This document shows positions 1 through 8,146 of a DNA stretch of 44,310 nt, piece by piece. How positions within the stretch are numbered: the stretch's first letter is position 1; every line of letters begins with the position of its first letter. The stretch is from a virus. Under the pieces are notes generated by a model. The model saw only the letters and a program-made list of their open reading frames with translations, was not told the origin of the DNA and made no database searches. The stretch spans positions 1-44,310 of IMG/VR virus record IMGVR_UViG_3300029892_000005, one strand, 5' to 3'. The position numbers and the translations under genes are program-made.

Positions 1-2
1 GA

Positions 3-161
3 GCAGAACGCGGCGCCGCTGTTTCCGAGGGTAAAAGAAGACAGCTGGTCAAAAACCATGTTGTCTTTGGCGTTGACACTGTGGAAAGGCGGGAAGATGT
101 TTGGTGCCTCACAGTGCCTGGAACCCATACCTACTTCACAAACGGTATTGCCAGTCATAAC
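3..161 (+). other. C-terminal fragment of an intein (protein-splicing element) in folE
   Basis: The segment ends with [17 protein letters not shown] and then IASHN, followed at once by Cys (codon 162). This matches intein blocks F and G: a hydrophobic strand with a His, then the terminal His-Asn and a +1 Cys nucleophile. The +1 residue is the FolE zinc-ligand Cys of CEHH, the most conserved position of the host protein, which is a typical intein insertion choice. Only 53 intein residues are in view, so whether it carries a homing endonuclease cannot be said. Confidence 0.88.
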
Positions 162-518
162 TGCGAACACCACATGGCCCCTTTCTGGGGTCTCGCCCAC
201 ATTGGTTACATTCCTAACAAGCGGATCGTAGGCCTGTCCAAGTTCAGCCGTCTGGTGGATGTCTTCTCCCGGCGACTGCAAGTTCAGGAACGACTGACCA
301 CGCAGATCGCGACCACCATTTGGGAGAAGCTGGAGCCCGCTGGCGTCGGTGTGGTTCTCGAATGTCGCCATATGTGCATGGAGTCCCGCGGCATTCGGCG
401 GCCTGGGGTCGTTACCATGACGTCCTCCGTCAAGGGGGTTTTCGAGAGCGATCCAGCAACTCGCGCTGAGTTCATGGCGTTGGTCGCTCATTCTTCTGAT
501 TCACGCAAGGGGCTCTGA
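3..518 (+). CDS. folE: GTP cyclohydrolase I (FolE), 3' part, interrupted by an intein; 5' end outside window
   Basis: The reading frame is open from base 3 with no real start, so the gene begins upstream. Codons up to base 161 encode the C-terminal end of an intein. From Cys at 162 the protein is the C-terminal 118 residues of GTP cyclohydrolase [11 protein letters not shown] (zinc-ligand Cys and catalytic His region), [11 protein letters not shown] and the second zinc Cys in HMCMESRG. FolE converts GTP to dihydroneopterin triphosphate, the first step to preQ0-type 7-deazaguanines and to folate. The neighbouring QueD-like gene and dpdA indicate the deazaguanine DNA-modification role. The GTG at 81 lies inside the intein and is not a credible start. 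Stop at 516-518, two bases before the next ATG. Family assignment is firm; function requires protein splicing. Confidence 0.92.
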   Translation, partial: AERGAAVSEGKRRQLVKNHVVFGVDTVERREDVWCLTVPGTHTYFTNGIASHNCEHHMAPFWGLAHIGYIPNKRIVGLSKFSRLVDVFSRRLQVQERLTTQIATTIWEKLEPAGVGVVLECRHMCMESRGIRRPGVVTMTSSVKGVFESDPATRAEFMALVAHSSDSRKGL

Positions 519-520
519 TC

Positions 521-958
521 ATGAACCAACAAGCAATCGAAATTGACCTCGACACATTGCTCAAGGTCTGCCGGGCAGCAAGCGACGGCGATGCGGCTGC
601 GACCGCAGTATGGGTCACGGCGCAGTTTGACGCCCTTCACTACTGGCCGGAAGCGCCGGACAATGTCGCCTTCCTCCGTTGTCCCCATCGGCATGTCTTC
701 CACGTCAAGGTATCAGTGATGGTCGAGCACGATAACCGTGATGTGGAGTTCTTCAAGCTGAAGGGGGACTTGCAAGCGGTCTTGTCGCAGTTTGTGGGAA
801 CGACTTCGACCTTGTCCTGCGAGCAGTGGTGTCACGTGATCCGCGGCCAGCTGTGCTTCACTTTTGGCTACTCGCATGTCCTCGAGGTTGAGGTGTCAGA
901 GGACGGAGAGAACGGCGCTGTGGTGTTCTTCGACGAATGCGATCAGTCGGTCGAGTAA
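521..958 (+). CDS. QueD/PTPS-like protein of unknown exact activity
   Basis: 145 residues. The middle reads CPHRHVFHVKV, then DVEFFKLK, SCEQ and VEVSEDGENGAVV. This order parallels the 6-pyruvoyl-tetrahydropterin synthase/QueD fold (HGHNY metal site, DF..LK, PTAEN, V.V.E), so I infer a diverged member of that superfamily. The spacing of the Cys to the His pair differs from true QueD, and a canonical QueD is encoded separately at 15,603-16,067, so this copy may do a different reaction or be non-catalytic. It starts two bases after the folE stop and lies in the same operon as dpdA. Confidence 0.7.
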   Translation: MNQQAIEIDLDTLLKVCRAASDGDAAATAVWVTAQFDALHYWPEAPDNVAFLRCPHRHVFHVKVSVMVEHDNRDVEFFKLKGDLQAVLSQFVGTTSTLSCEQWCHVIRGQLCFTFGYSHVLEVEVSEDGENGAVVFFDECDQSVE

Positions 959-968
959 GGAGACTATC

Positions 969-1538
969 ATGAGGCCTAAGGTCACTGTAGCGCGTCCAAA
1001 GGTGGCCGCTAGGCCGGTAGTTCCCAACCGGCCGTCCTCGGCGCGCAAAGAGGGCGTCCGGTTCTTTACCGGCAAAGAAGTAGAACGTACCGTAGCTGAT
1101 GGCTTGGACACCCTCTTTGTCGTCGGCTGTATGGGGTCAAAAACCGTCTACAAGCGGTTTTCGGGGCTCGGGTATAAGCATGTCTTCCTCGGAGCCAATC
1201 GAAGCGTTAAAACCGGCGATCCGCAGTTGGACGAGTACATGCAAACGGCCCAAGAGCTTCTGGAGATGGGTGTTCCGTTTGTCAGCCTCGATATCCCCCA
1301 TACGGAATGGCCTCGAATCGCTGACCACCCGATCGTGCAGAATGTCAGGTTCATTGTCCTCATCTCCGTCATGCTGCCTAAGATACGCAAAGCGCCAGCG
1401 CTGAACGTCGTCCTCAAGATCGACGACACCTTTGGCGGCACGAACGGCGGAGTCTGGTGCCATTGGATTGAGCAGTGGTTGCAGCCCTATGCCTACACTC
1501 CTTGGTCCGCTTACATGAAAGATCACGTCATCGATTGA
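969..1538 (+). CDS. conserved-looking protein of unknown function in the modification cluster
   Basis: 189 residues. The ATG at 969 follows AAGGAGA (957-963), a good ribosome site, so upstream in-frame codons are not used. The N-terminal 40 residues are basic and Pro/Arg-rich. The rest is a globular alpha/beta sequence with LFVVGCMGSK, GYKHVFLGANR, VVLKIDDTFGG and GGVWCHW as the most motif-like stretches. I do not recognise a family. Its place between the QueD-like gene and the glycosyltransferase, with tight spacing on both sides, suggests a part in making or attaching the modified base; that is inference from context only. Confidence 0.75.
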   Translation: MRPKVTVARPKVAARPVVPNRPSSARKEGVRFFTGKEVERTVADGLDTLFVVGCMGSKTVYKRFSGLGYKHVFLGANRSVKTGDPQLDEYMQTAQELLEMGVPFVSLDIPHTEWPRIADHPIVQNVRFIVLISVMLPKIRKAPALNVVLKIDDTFGGTNGGVWCHWIEQWLQPYAYTPWSAYMKDHVID

Positions 1539-1553
1539 AAGGAGAAACCCGCA

Positions 1554-2579
1554 ATGCTTATCAACGTCCCCATCGAATCCCTTGAAGAACGATACTCGGC
1601 GCAGTGGAACAAGTGGTTCCCGTCCGAGTTCGAGCGCCTGGGGGTTGATTATCTCACCATCGATCCGAATGGCGGTCAACTGTCGCGCATCGAGAACGGC
1701 CAGTTCCTCGACGTGGTGCGGACGAACATCTACAAGGCCGCTCAACTGCAAACCCTATGCCGTTTGATCGCGGAGGGGAGAATCACGTCAGGCGACACCA
1801 TCTTCTTCCACGACCTGTGGTTCCCCGGCATCGAGATGCTGTTCTACATCCGCGATGGGCTTGACCTCGACATCAAGATTTCCGGGATGCTTCACGCCGG
1901 CACTTACGACCCACACGACTTCCTGACGCAGAGCGGGATGGGGCGATGGGCTAAGGACATCGAGACGGCTTGGTTCAACGAGGTCGACAACATCTTCCTG
2001 GCGACCAACTTCCATGCGTCGCTGTTGCGTGACCGCTACCGGAAAGGCAGTCGGGCGCGAGTGCATGTGACGCCCTTCCCGCTGATGTGGAAGAACCCGT
2101 ACATGGAGGCAGTCGAAAAGAACAACATCGTGGTCTTCCCGCACCGTCTCGCTCCTGAGAAAGACCCGGAGATGTTCGACCAACTGACCGAGGTCCTAGA
2201 GCCTGAGTTTCCGGACTGGCAGTTCGTCGCCACCAAAAAGTATTGCGTGGATAAGGCCGACTACTGGCTGACGCTTGCGCGAGCGAAAGTGGCTATCTCT
2301 TGCGCCAAGCAGGAGACCTGGGGCATCGCGCAACAGGAGGCAGTGCTATCAGACTGCATCCCAGTGGTCCCTGATCGCTTGTCCTACCATGAGCTGTACG
2401 ACCACCGCTATACCTACGTGACGTTCGCAGAATTGGTCAGCAAGACACGCAATGCGATGGCGGCCTACGACGACATCCTCTTTGGCAACGCTTTTCAGTC
2501 TCAACAAGAACGTTTCGTTCGAGACGGCGAGCAGGCTATCGAGCGGATGCTGCGGTTGTTGCGCGTGGTGCCGTCGTGA
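1554..2579 (+). CDS. glycosyltransferase, GT4-like (GT-B fold)
   Basis: 341 residues, ATG preceded by AAAGGAG. The C-terminal half has the nucleotide-sugar side of a GT-B enzyme: VVFPHRLAPEKDPEMF (residues ~193-208), then QETWGIAQQEA holding an E-x7-E pair (Glu254/Glu262), and IPVVPDRLSYHELY. These are typical of retaining group 1 glycosyltransferases that bind an NDP-sugar. The gene overlaps dpdA by four bases (GTGA), implying coupled translation with the enzyme that puts deazaguanine into DNA. It could glycosylate the modified base, but a target on host or virion surfaces is not excluded. Donor and acceptor cannot be told from sequence. Confidence 0.83.
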   Translation: MLINVPIESLEERYSAQWNKWFPSEFERLGVDYLTIDPNGGQLSRIENGQFLDVVRTNIYKAAQLQTLCRLIAEGRITSGDTIFFHDLWFPGIEMLFYIRDGLDLDIKISGMLHAGTYDPHDFLTQSGMGRWAKDIETAWFNEVDNIFLATNFHASLLRDRYRKGSRARVHVTPFPLMWKNPYMEAVEKNNIVVFPHRLAPEKDPEMFDQLTEVLEPEFPDWQFVATKKYCVDKADYWLTLARAKVAISCAKQETWGIAQQEAVLSDCIPVVPDRLSYHELYDHRYTYVTFAELVSKTRNAMAAYDDILFGNAFQSQQERFVRDGEQAIERMLRLLRVVPS

Positions 2580-3625
2580 AAATCCATGTCGCCCTTGACA
2601 GCGGGGCCCACTCGCTGTTCAGTAAGTACGCCGCCCCAGGGATGGATTGGGAACGGATGGACTTCTCCTTCTACGACTCCGCGAAGTTTGACCAGTACCT
2701 GGACAAGTTCGTTGCCTTCGTCAAGCAACACCAACAGCACTTCGAGTTCTACGTGACCATCGACGTCATTTTCAACCCGGAAAAAACGTGGGAGATCTTC
2801 AAGCGACTGGAGGCTGTAGGCCTGAAGCCGCTTCCCATCCTCCACTACGGCGAAGACCTTAAATGGCTGAAGAAGTTTTGCGACAGGTACGAGTACATCG
2901 GCCTTGGCGGACTTGGCCAGATGGTTACGCGGAACTCCTACCTCAAGTTTGGTGACGAGGTCTTTGGATACTTGACCGACGACAAAGGGCGCTGCACTCA
3001 CAAGGTGCATGGCTTTGCGATGACGGCCTACGGGCTGTTGATGCGCTACCCGTGGCACTCAGTCGATTCCACGACGCCGTTCTCCTTCTCCCGTTACGGA
3101 GGCATCCAAGTCCCGCGCACCAGGAACGGTCGGTTTGACTTCCTGAGCATTCCGTTCATGACCCCAGTCTCGGAGCGGCGCGGGAAAGCCCCGCGACACT
3201 ACCTGCATCTGCCGTCTGTGGTGCAGTCACAGGTTTTGCGGTGGCTCGACCATTGCGGGGTCACCTTACAGGAAGTCATGACGACCTACGATGCTCGCGA
3301 CATTGTCAATCTGATCTACATGGACGGCATGATGAAAGCTATCCGCCAGTCCAAGGACGACGACTTCAGGTACTACGTCAGCGGCAAGCCTTCCGGCAGT
3401 GACGACATGCTGCCTACATTGTTGGACAGCATCGCAGCCAAAGGGGTCGAAGACTTCTACTACCTCGGCACCTACTTCCTTCCCAAACCCACCATGAACG
3501 TTCTCAAGTACAAGGAGTCACGTAATGCAAACCAAACCGCTTCTCGCCGCCCTCAAGTTGGCCGCCCCGTCATTGCACGGGATGGACTTCATTCCCATTC
3601 TCGCCCACTTCTGCTTCGCAAATGA
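2576..3625 (+). CDS. dpdA: DpdA, phage DNA guanine transglycosylase (TGT homologue)
   Basis: 349 residues with a GTG start inside the stop of the glycosyltransferase (GTGA). DpdA is a tRNA-guanine transglycosylase relative that swaps guanine in DNA for a 7-deazaguanine such as preQ0. Seen here: LDSGAHS at residues 7-13 (base-pocket Asp-Ser-Gly), GLGGLGQM near 109-116, and HGFAMTAYGLLMRYPW leading into SVDS with Asp164, the region of the TGT nucleophile in phage DpdA. The length is normal for phage DpdA. The last ~100 bases overlap the sliding-clamp gene in another frame; the tail is Arg-rich and probably not conserved. Family call is strong; the exact base inserted is unknown. Confidence 0.88.
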   Translation: MKIHVALDSGAHSLFSKYAAPGMDWERMDFSFYDSAKFDQYLDKFVAFVKQHQQHFEFYVTIDVIFNPEKTWEIFKRLEAVGLKPLPILHYGEDLKWLKKFCDRYEYIGLGGLGQMVTRNSYLKFGDEVFGYLTDDKGRCTHKVHGFAMTAYGLLMRYPWHSVDSTTPFSFSRYGGIQVPRTRNGRFDFLSIPFMTPVSERRGKAPRHYLHLPSVVQSQVLRWLDHCGVTLQEVMTTYDARDIVNLIYMDGMMKAIRQSKDDDFRYYVSGKPSGSDDMLPTLLDSIAAKGVEDFYYLGTYFLPKPTMNVLKYKESRNANQTASRRPQVGRPVIARDGLHSHSRPLLLRK

Positions 3626-4577
3626 TCTGATCTACGCCTATAACGACAAGACCGCGATTGTCGTTGCCAAGGAGACAGGCCTGGACTGCGCGGTACGCGG
3701 CTCAGTCCTTCTCGACCTGTTGAACACGGCCGGCGACGAGATCGAACTGGAACAGGGCGACAACGAACTGACGATCACCGACAGCAAGAACAAGATGCGC
3801 GTCCCAATCCTCCCTGCGGCCGACTTCCTGTTCGAGATGCCAGACGACGGCGACCTGCAATCTGTCGCCATCACCGATAAACTGATCAAGGGGTTGGAGC
3901 TTTGTGCCATGGCTGCCGGCCTCGATGCTTTGCAGCCTGCCATGACTGGCGTGACAATCCAAAGCGCTGGCAAGAAGATTGCGCTGTACTCCACCGACAA
4001 CCGCACCATCACTCGTTACTTGCTGCCCCAAAAGATCGACGAGCGGATACAGACTATCATTGTCCATAAGCAAGCCTGCGAACAACTCGTGAAGCTGTAC
4101 GGCAGCGTTCAGACTTCCGTCAAGTCCAAGGAGCTGCTCTTTGCGGACGACCACGTCACAGCCCACTTCGTTGCTCTCAACGATGTCTCCCTAGTGGCCA
4201 AACTGGTCCAAGCCGATCCGCTCGACTACGATGACCTGTTTAAGAACTACACGACCGACGTTGAGCTGACAGCCATTCCGGAGGAGTTGGTCACAGTGCT
4301 CAAGCGGACAGTGACCTTCCAGGGCAACGAGCTCCAGAAGTCGATCAAGTTCCGCCTGAGCGGCAGGAAGCTGAACTACGAGGCCAAAGGCCCCTATGGC
4401 GACCACGGCGGCAACATTACCCTCGAGGACAACCTGGACACAGAGTTGACGTTCGAGGTCGATCCTGTCCTACTTCTCCGCATGGTCGAACATGCGACCG
4501 AGATAGGCTTCGGCGAAGGGGCGGTTGTCCTAGAAGGGGAAGGGCTGACGCACTTGGTCTGCCACCTAGCCAGTTAA
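3525..4577 (+). CDS. DNA polymerase sliding clamp (DnaN-like beta subunit)
   Basis: 350 residues, near the usual bacterial beta-clamp length. The start ATG has AAGGAG seven bases upstream. The three-domain clamp pattern is visible: ITDSKNKMRVPILPAADF in domain 1, KKIALYSTDNRTITRYLL (the usual ATDGHRLA-like strand) in domain 2, and a domain 3 ending in LEGEGLTHLVCHLAS in place of the canonical MPMRL end. It would encircle DNA and tether the polymerase encoded just downstream, loaded by the DnaX-like protein at 7,170-8,141. It starts inside dpdA. Confidence 0.85.
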   Translation: MQTKPLLAALKLAAPSLHGMDFIPILAHFCFANDLIYAYNDKTAIVVAKETGLDCAVRGSVLLDLLNTAGDEIELEQGDNELTITDSKNKMRVPILPAADFLFEMPDDGDLQSVAITDKLIKGLELCAMAAGLDALQPAMTGVTIQSAGKKIALYSTDNRTITRYLLPQKIDERIQTIIVHKQACEQLVKLYGSVQTSVKSKELLFADDHVTAHFVALNDVSLVAKLVQADPLDYDDLFKNYTTDVELTAIPEELVTVLKRTVTFQGNELQKSIKFRLSGRKLNYEAKGPYGDHGGNITLEDNLDTELTFEVDPVLLLRMVEHATEIGFGEGAVVLEGEGLTHLVCHLAS

Positions 4578-4587
4578 GGGGCGGATC

Positions 4588-7173
4588 ATGGGGTTCTTTT
4601 ACAAGGACAAGCCCAAAGCTGCGCGGGTAGGTGCAAAGGGGCCGTCGATCGCCTCAAAAAGCGGCCCCCGTAGGGGGTCAAATCGCCCCTACAGCGCGGA
4701 TTTAGCTAAAGCTGGGTGCAGAGCCTGTCCCAACCACCGAAAACCGCTGCAAAGCCCTAAATTAGAGCCGAGCGGAAGCGACTCTCCGTTGGTCTACGTT
4801 TTAGGCACCAGTCCTGGGGAAGCTGAAGACGAGGCCGGCGAGTATTTCGCCTCGAACTCAGGGCGCTGGCTGCGCCGGCAATTTCCCGAAGACCTCGAAG
4901 ACAGTCTTCGCTGGGGAGGGGTGCTCAAGTGCCACACTGGCCACAACCCGACGGCGTTCGAGAAAGACTGCTGCCGTCAATACATCGTGGCTGATATTGA
5001 GGCGTCGCAGCCCAAACTGATTATTGGCCTAGGTCATGCAGCCTTGTCGTGGGCAACAGGCATGACCAACACTCGTGCCTACCGCGGACGGATGATGCCA
5101 GTTCGCATCGGCAGACATGACTGCTGGTTTCTATGTGTCTCTGACCCCGCCGACTTACTGCACAACCAGGAGAAGAAAGGCGGGGACGAAGACCTGCGGT
5201 TCTTCAAGCTGGACATCACGCGGGCGCTGGCAAAGCTGGAGACACTAGACTGGCCAGAGTTGGACTTCGACTTCGACCAAGGGGTGGATCTACTGGACGA
5301 CTTCGATCTGGAGCGGGTGTTGGCAGCGCTGAAAGAGGCCAGCAAGTGGAAGCGATGTGGGATCGACCTCGAGACCAACGGCCTGCGCCCCTTTTTCAAA
5401 GACTCGCGGATCCTTACTGTTTCGATCAGCAACGGCAAGAAGACCTACGCTTTCCCTTTGCGACATAGCCAAGCGAAATGGTCGCCGAAACAACTGGCGG
5501 AGATCGACAAGGCACTCACGTCGTTCCTTCTGGATGTCGGTAGCAATATCGCCCATAACGCCAAATTCGAGCAGGAGTGGTTGTCAGAGAAGTACGGGGA
5601 CGAGGTCGTCTACGAAGGCACCTGGGACGACAGCATGGCGCAGGCCTACGTCCTTGATGAGCGCGAGGGGGCAAAGGGACTGGACGACGTAACCACACTG
5701 TACCTTGGCTTCAACATCAAGAAGCTCTCGAAGGTCGACACCAAGAAGCTGGACTCCACACCGCTCAAGACAGTGCTGCGATATAACGCGCTGGATGCCA
5801 AGTATTGCTATATTGCTTTCCTCAGGCAGAAAGCGGCGATCGAGGCCGAAGGGCTGGAAGCGGTCTACGAACGGCGCAACGGCCGGGCAGGCCCGATTGT
5901 CATTGCTCAACGGCGCGGGGTGGTTCCCGATTCCGCCCAGGCCGCCGTATTCGAGAAGGATTACTCAGCGCGCATCACCGACACGATTAAGAAGATACTG
6001 ACCAACAGCGACGTCAAGGAATTCTCTCGTGAGCACTCCTTCTCTGTTTCGTCGAACCCAGACCTGCTTGCCTTCTTCAAAGAGTTTCTCGGCTGCAAGG
6101 AGACCAAGGTAGGCGAGAACAAATACAGCACTGACGAGTCTGTACTGAACCAGATCGACCACCCTGTAGCCAAGCTCATCCTCGAAATGCGGGCAGCGTC
6201 GAAGATGTACTCCACCTATGTGCTGCCCTACATTCCCAACGGCAAGGTGCAAGGACAAGAGTCAGGGCACCAACTGCACGGCGACGGGCTGATCCACACC
6301 AACTTCAACCACCTGCTCACAAACACCAACCGACTATCCTCGGACGATCCGAACCTGCAGAATTTTCCTAAGCGCAAGGGCAAGCAGCTACGCAAAGTGA
6401 TCAAGGCGCCCGATGGGTACTGGATGGTCTCGATCGACTACGGGCAGATCGAGGCGCGTGTCATTGCGATGGCATCCAACGACAAGACGTTCTTGGATGC
6501 GCTCTGGAACAACCTTGACATCCACATGGATTGGGCAGAGAGGCTGGCTAGCGCCTACCCTAAGCGGGTTGGTGGCAAGAAGTTCCTGGCCGACAAGGAC
6601 GAGATGAAGAAGTTTCGCTCTGACGTCAAGAACCTCTGGACGTTCCCACTGTTCTTTGGCAGCACATTGTCGGCAGTGTCGCGGGGCCTGGAGATTCCGC
6701 AGAATGTCGTCACTCCTTTGTTCGACCAGTTCTGGGTCGAATTCGAAGGGGTGCATCGGTGGCAAGATCGCTTGATCAAGAACTACAGGAAGACCGGCTA
6801 CGTGGAGACACTCACAGGATTCAGGAGGCGTGGGCCGCTCAACCACAACGAAATTATCAACTCGCCAATCCAGGGCACTGCGGCCGACATCGTGACCGAT
6901 GGTATGGTTCGTCTGTCGCACCGCTCCTATGAGATAGACAAGCCGCAGCTACAATTCCGCATCAACATCCACGATGACCTCACGTTCTACCTGCCGGACG
7001 AAACACTGGAGGATGACGTGGGCTACATTGCCAAGGAGATGTGCATGGTGCCCTTCGACTTTGTGACCTGTCCGATCACGGTCGAAGTCAGCGCCGGAAG
7101 AAACTGGGGCGAGCAGGAGGACCTCATGGTATTCAGTTCAACCGACTTCGGTCACAAAAGGAGAAGCAAATGA
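4588..7173 (+). CDS. uracil-DNA glycosylase-like / 3'-5' exonuclease / family A DNA polymerase fusion
   Basis: 861 residues, the replicative polymerase. Residues ~44-215 resemble family 4/5 Fe-S uracil-DNA glycosylases: GCRACPNH (C44xxC47), LGTSPGEAEDEAG, and KCHTGHNPTAFEKDCC with further cluster cysteines (C115, C128/129). Residues ~258-430 are a DnaQ-type exonuclease (GIDLETNGL with Asp260/Glu262; IAHNAKFE). From ~580 comes the PolA core: DDPNLQNFPKRK, motif A SIDYGQIEAR (~614), SPIQGTAADIV, and motif C NIHDDL (Asp796/797). The N-terminal linker (residues ~29-38) is encoded by a copy of the dispersed palindromic element. The stop overlaps the clamp-loader ATG. Confidence 0.92.
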   Translation: MGFFYKDKPKAARVGAKGPSIASKSGPRRGSNRPYSADLAKAGCRACPNHRKPLQSPKLEPSGSDSPLVYVLGTSPGEAEDEAGEYFASNSGRWLRRQFPEDLEDSLRWGGVLKCHTGHNPTAFEKDCCRQYIVADIEASQPKLIIGLGHAALSWATGMTNTRAYRGRMMPVRIGRHDCWFLCVSDPADLLHNQEKKGGDEDLRFFKLDITRALAKLETLDWPELDFDFDQGVDLLDDFDLERVLAALKEASKWKRCGIDLETNGLRPFFKDSRILTVSISNGKKTYAFPLRHSQAKWSPKQLAEIDKALTSFLLDVGSNIAHNAKFEQEWLSEKYGDEVVYEGTWDDSMAQAYVLDEREGAKGLDDVTTLYLGFNIKKLSKVDTKKLDSTPLKTVLRYNALDAKYCYIAFLRQKAAIEAEGLEAVYERRNGRAGPIVIAQRRGVVPDSAQAAVFEKDYSARITDTIKKILTNSDVKEFSREHSFSVSSNPDLLAFFKEFLGCKETKVGENKYSTDESVLNQIDHPVAKLILEMRAASKMYSTYVLPYIPNGKVQGQESGHQLHGDGLIHTNFNHLLTNTNRLSSDDPNLQNFPKRKGKQLRKVIKAPDGYWMVSIDYGQIEARVIAMASNDKTFLDALWNNLDIHMDWAERLASAYPKRVGGKKFLADKDEMKKFRSDVKNLWTFPLFFGSTLSAVSRGLEIPQNVVTPLFDQFWVEFEGVHRWQDRLIKNYRKTGYVETLTGFRRRGPLNHNEIINSPIQGTAADIVTDGMVRLSHRSYEIDKPQLQFRINIHDDLTFYLPDETLEDDVGYIAKEMCMVPFDFVTCPITVEVSAGRNWGEQEDLMVFSSTDFGHKRRSK
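4673..4706 (+). repeat. dispersed palindromic element, copy A (inside the polymerase gene)
   Basis: GGGGGTCAAATCGCCCC, then TACAGCGCG and GATTTAGC. It matches copy B at 12,967 in nearly every base of the first 26 positions. It is read in frame as part of the flexible N-terminal linker of the polymerase fusion. Confidence 0.75.
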
Positions 7174-8141
7174 AACCCAGCATCAAGAAAGTCAAAGCGC
7201 CTGCGAAGCCACTCCACATCAAGTACCGGCCCAAGAACTTCTCCGAAGTGATCGGCCAGGCCGCTGTCGTGCGGTCATTGAAGGACAAGCTAGGAGGCAA
7301 AGCTACGCCACATGCCTACCTCTTCACCGGGCCTAGTGGCTGCGGCAAGACTACGTTGGCACGCATTATCGCTGGTGAGCTGAAATGCCATCCGCAGAAC
7401 ATTGTGGAGATCGATGCTGCTACCCACAGCGGTATCGACAACATGCGCGAGATCACGTCCGCCGCCCGCTACAAGGCCATCGGCGAGTCGTCGATCAAGG
7501 TCTATATCATCGACGAGTGCCATGCGCTGACCAAGGCCACGTGGCAGTCCTTGTTGCTGTCCATTGAGGAGCCGCCGGAGCATGTCTTCTGGGTCTTCTG
7601 CACGACGGAGATCGACAAGGTCCCACAGACCATCAAGACACGCTGCCATTCCTACGACCTCAAACCTGTTCATAAGGACGAGATCTATGAGCTGCTGGAG
7701 AGCGTGGTCGAAGAAGAGGACATGGAACTGGCCGACGGTGTGCTGGATGTCGTCGCCAGTAAAGCGGACGGCAGTGTCCGGCAGGCGCTGGTATATTTAT
7801 CAACAGCGGAAGCGGCCGCGTCACGTCAAGAAGCCTACCAACTCCTGAACACCGTGGAGGAGAACGGCGAGATCATCGACCTGGTTCGCTTCCTTGTTGC
7901 AGGAAAGGGAACGACGTGGCCGGAGGTCATGAAGAAGCTGGAACCGGTAAAGGATCAAAATCCCGAAAGCATCCGTCTAGTGGTCGTCAACTATCTTTCT
8001 TCGGTCCTGCAAAAGGCCAAGAACGAGAAAGAGATCGTCCGCCTGCTGTCGATGCTGGAGGCGTTCGGCAAGCCCTACTACCAGGCCGAGAAGATGGCTC
8101 CGTTGCTATTGTCGATTGGCGTCAGTTTGTTTCAGGAGTGA
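7170..8141 (+). CDS. clamp loader ATPase (DnaX/RFC small subunit-like)
   Basis: 323 residues. The ATG at 7,170 overlaps the polymerase stop (ATGA) and follows AAAAGGAGAAG. AAA+ motifs: KYRPKNFSEVIGQ near residues 18-30, Walker A GPSGCGKT (54-61), Walker B VYIIDECH (111-118), and TRCHS at 157-161 in place of the usual SRC arginine finger. The bacterial DnaX zinc-binding cysteines are absent, so it looks more like a phage/archaeal RFC-type loader. It would load the clamp at 3,525-4,577. No separate large or delta-like loader subunit was recognised. Confidence 0.87.
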   Translation: MKPSIKKVKAPAKPLHIKYRPKNFSEVIGQAAVVRSLKDKLGGKATPHAYLFTGPSGCGKTTLARIIAGELKCHPQNIVEIDAATHSGIDNMREITSAARYKAIGESSIKVYIIDECHALTKATWQSLLLSIEEPPEHVFWVFCTTEIDKVPQTIKTRCHSYDLKPVHKDEIYELLESVVEEEDMELADGVLDVVASKADGSVRQALVYLSTAEAAASRQEAYQLLNTVEENGEIIDLVRFLVAGKGTTWPEVMKKLEPVKDQNPESIRLVVVNYLSSVLQKAKNEKEIVRLLSMLEAFGKPYYQAEKMAPLLLSIGVSLFQE

Positions 8142-8146
8142 GCACT

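Noticed and set aside
81-518. Stand-alone gene starting at the GTG at 81
   Set aside because: The frame is open upstream and codes for an intein end; a start here would leave an intein fragment on the enzyme.
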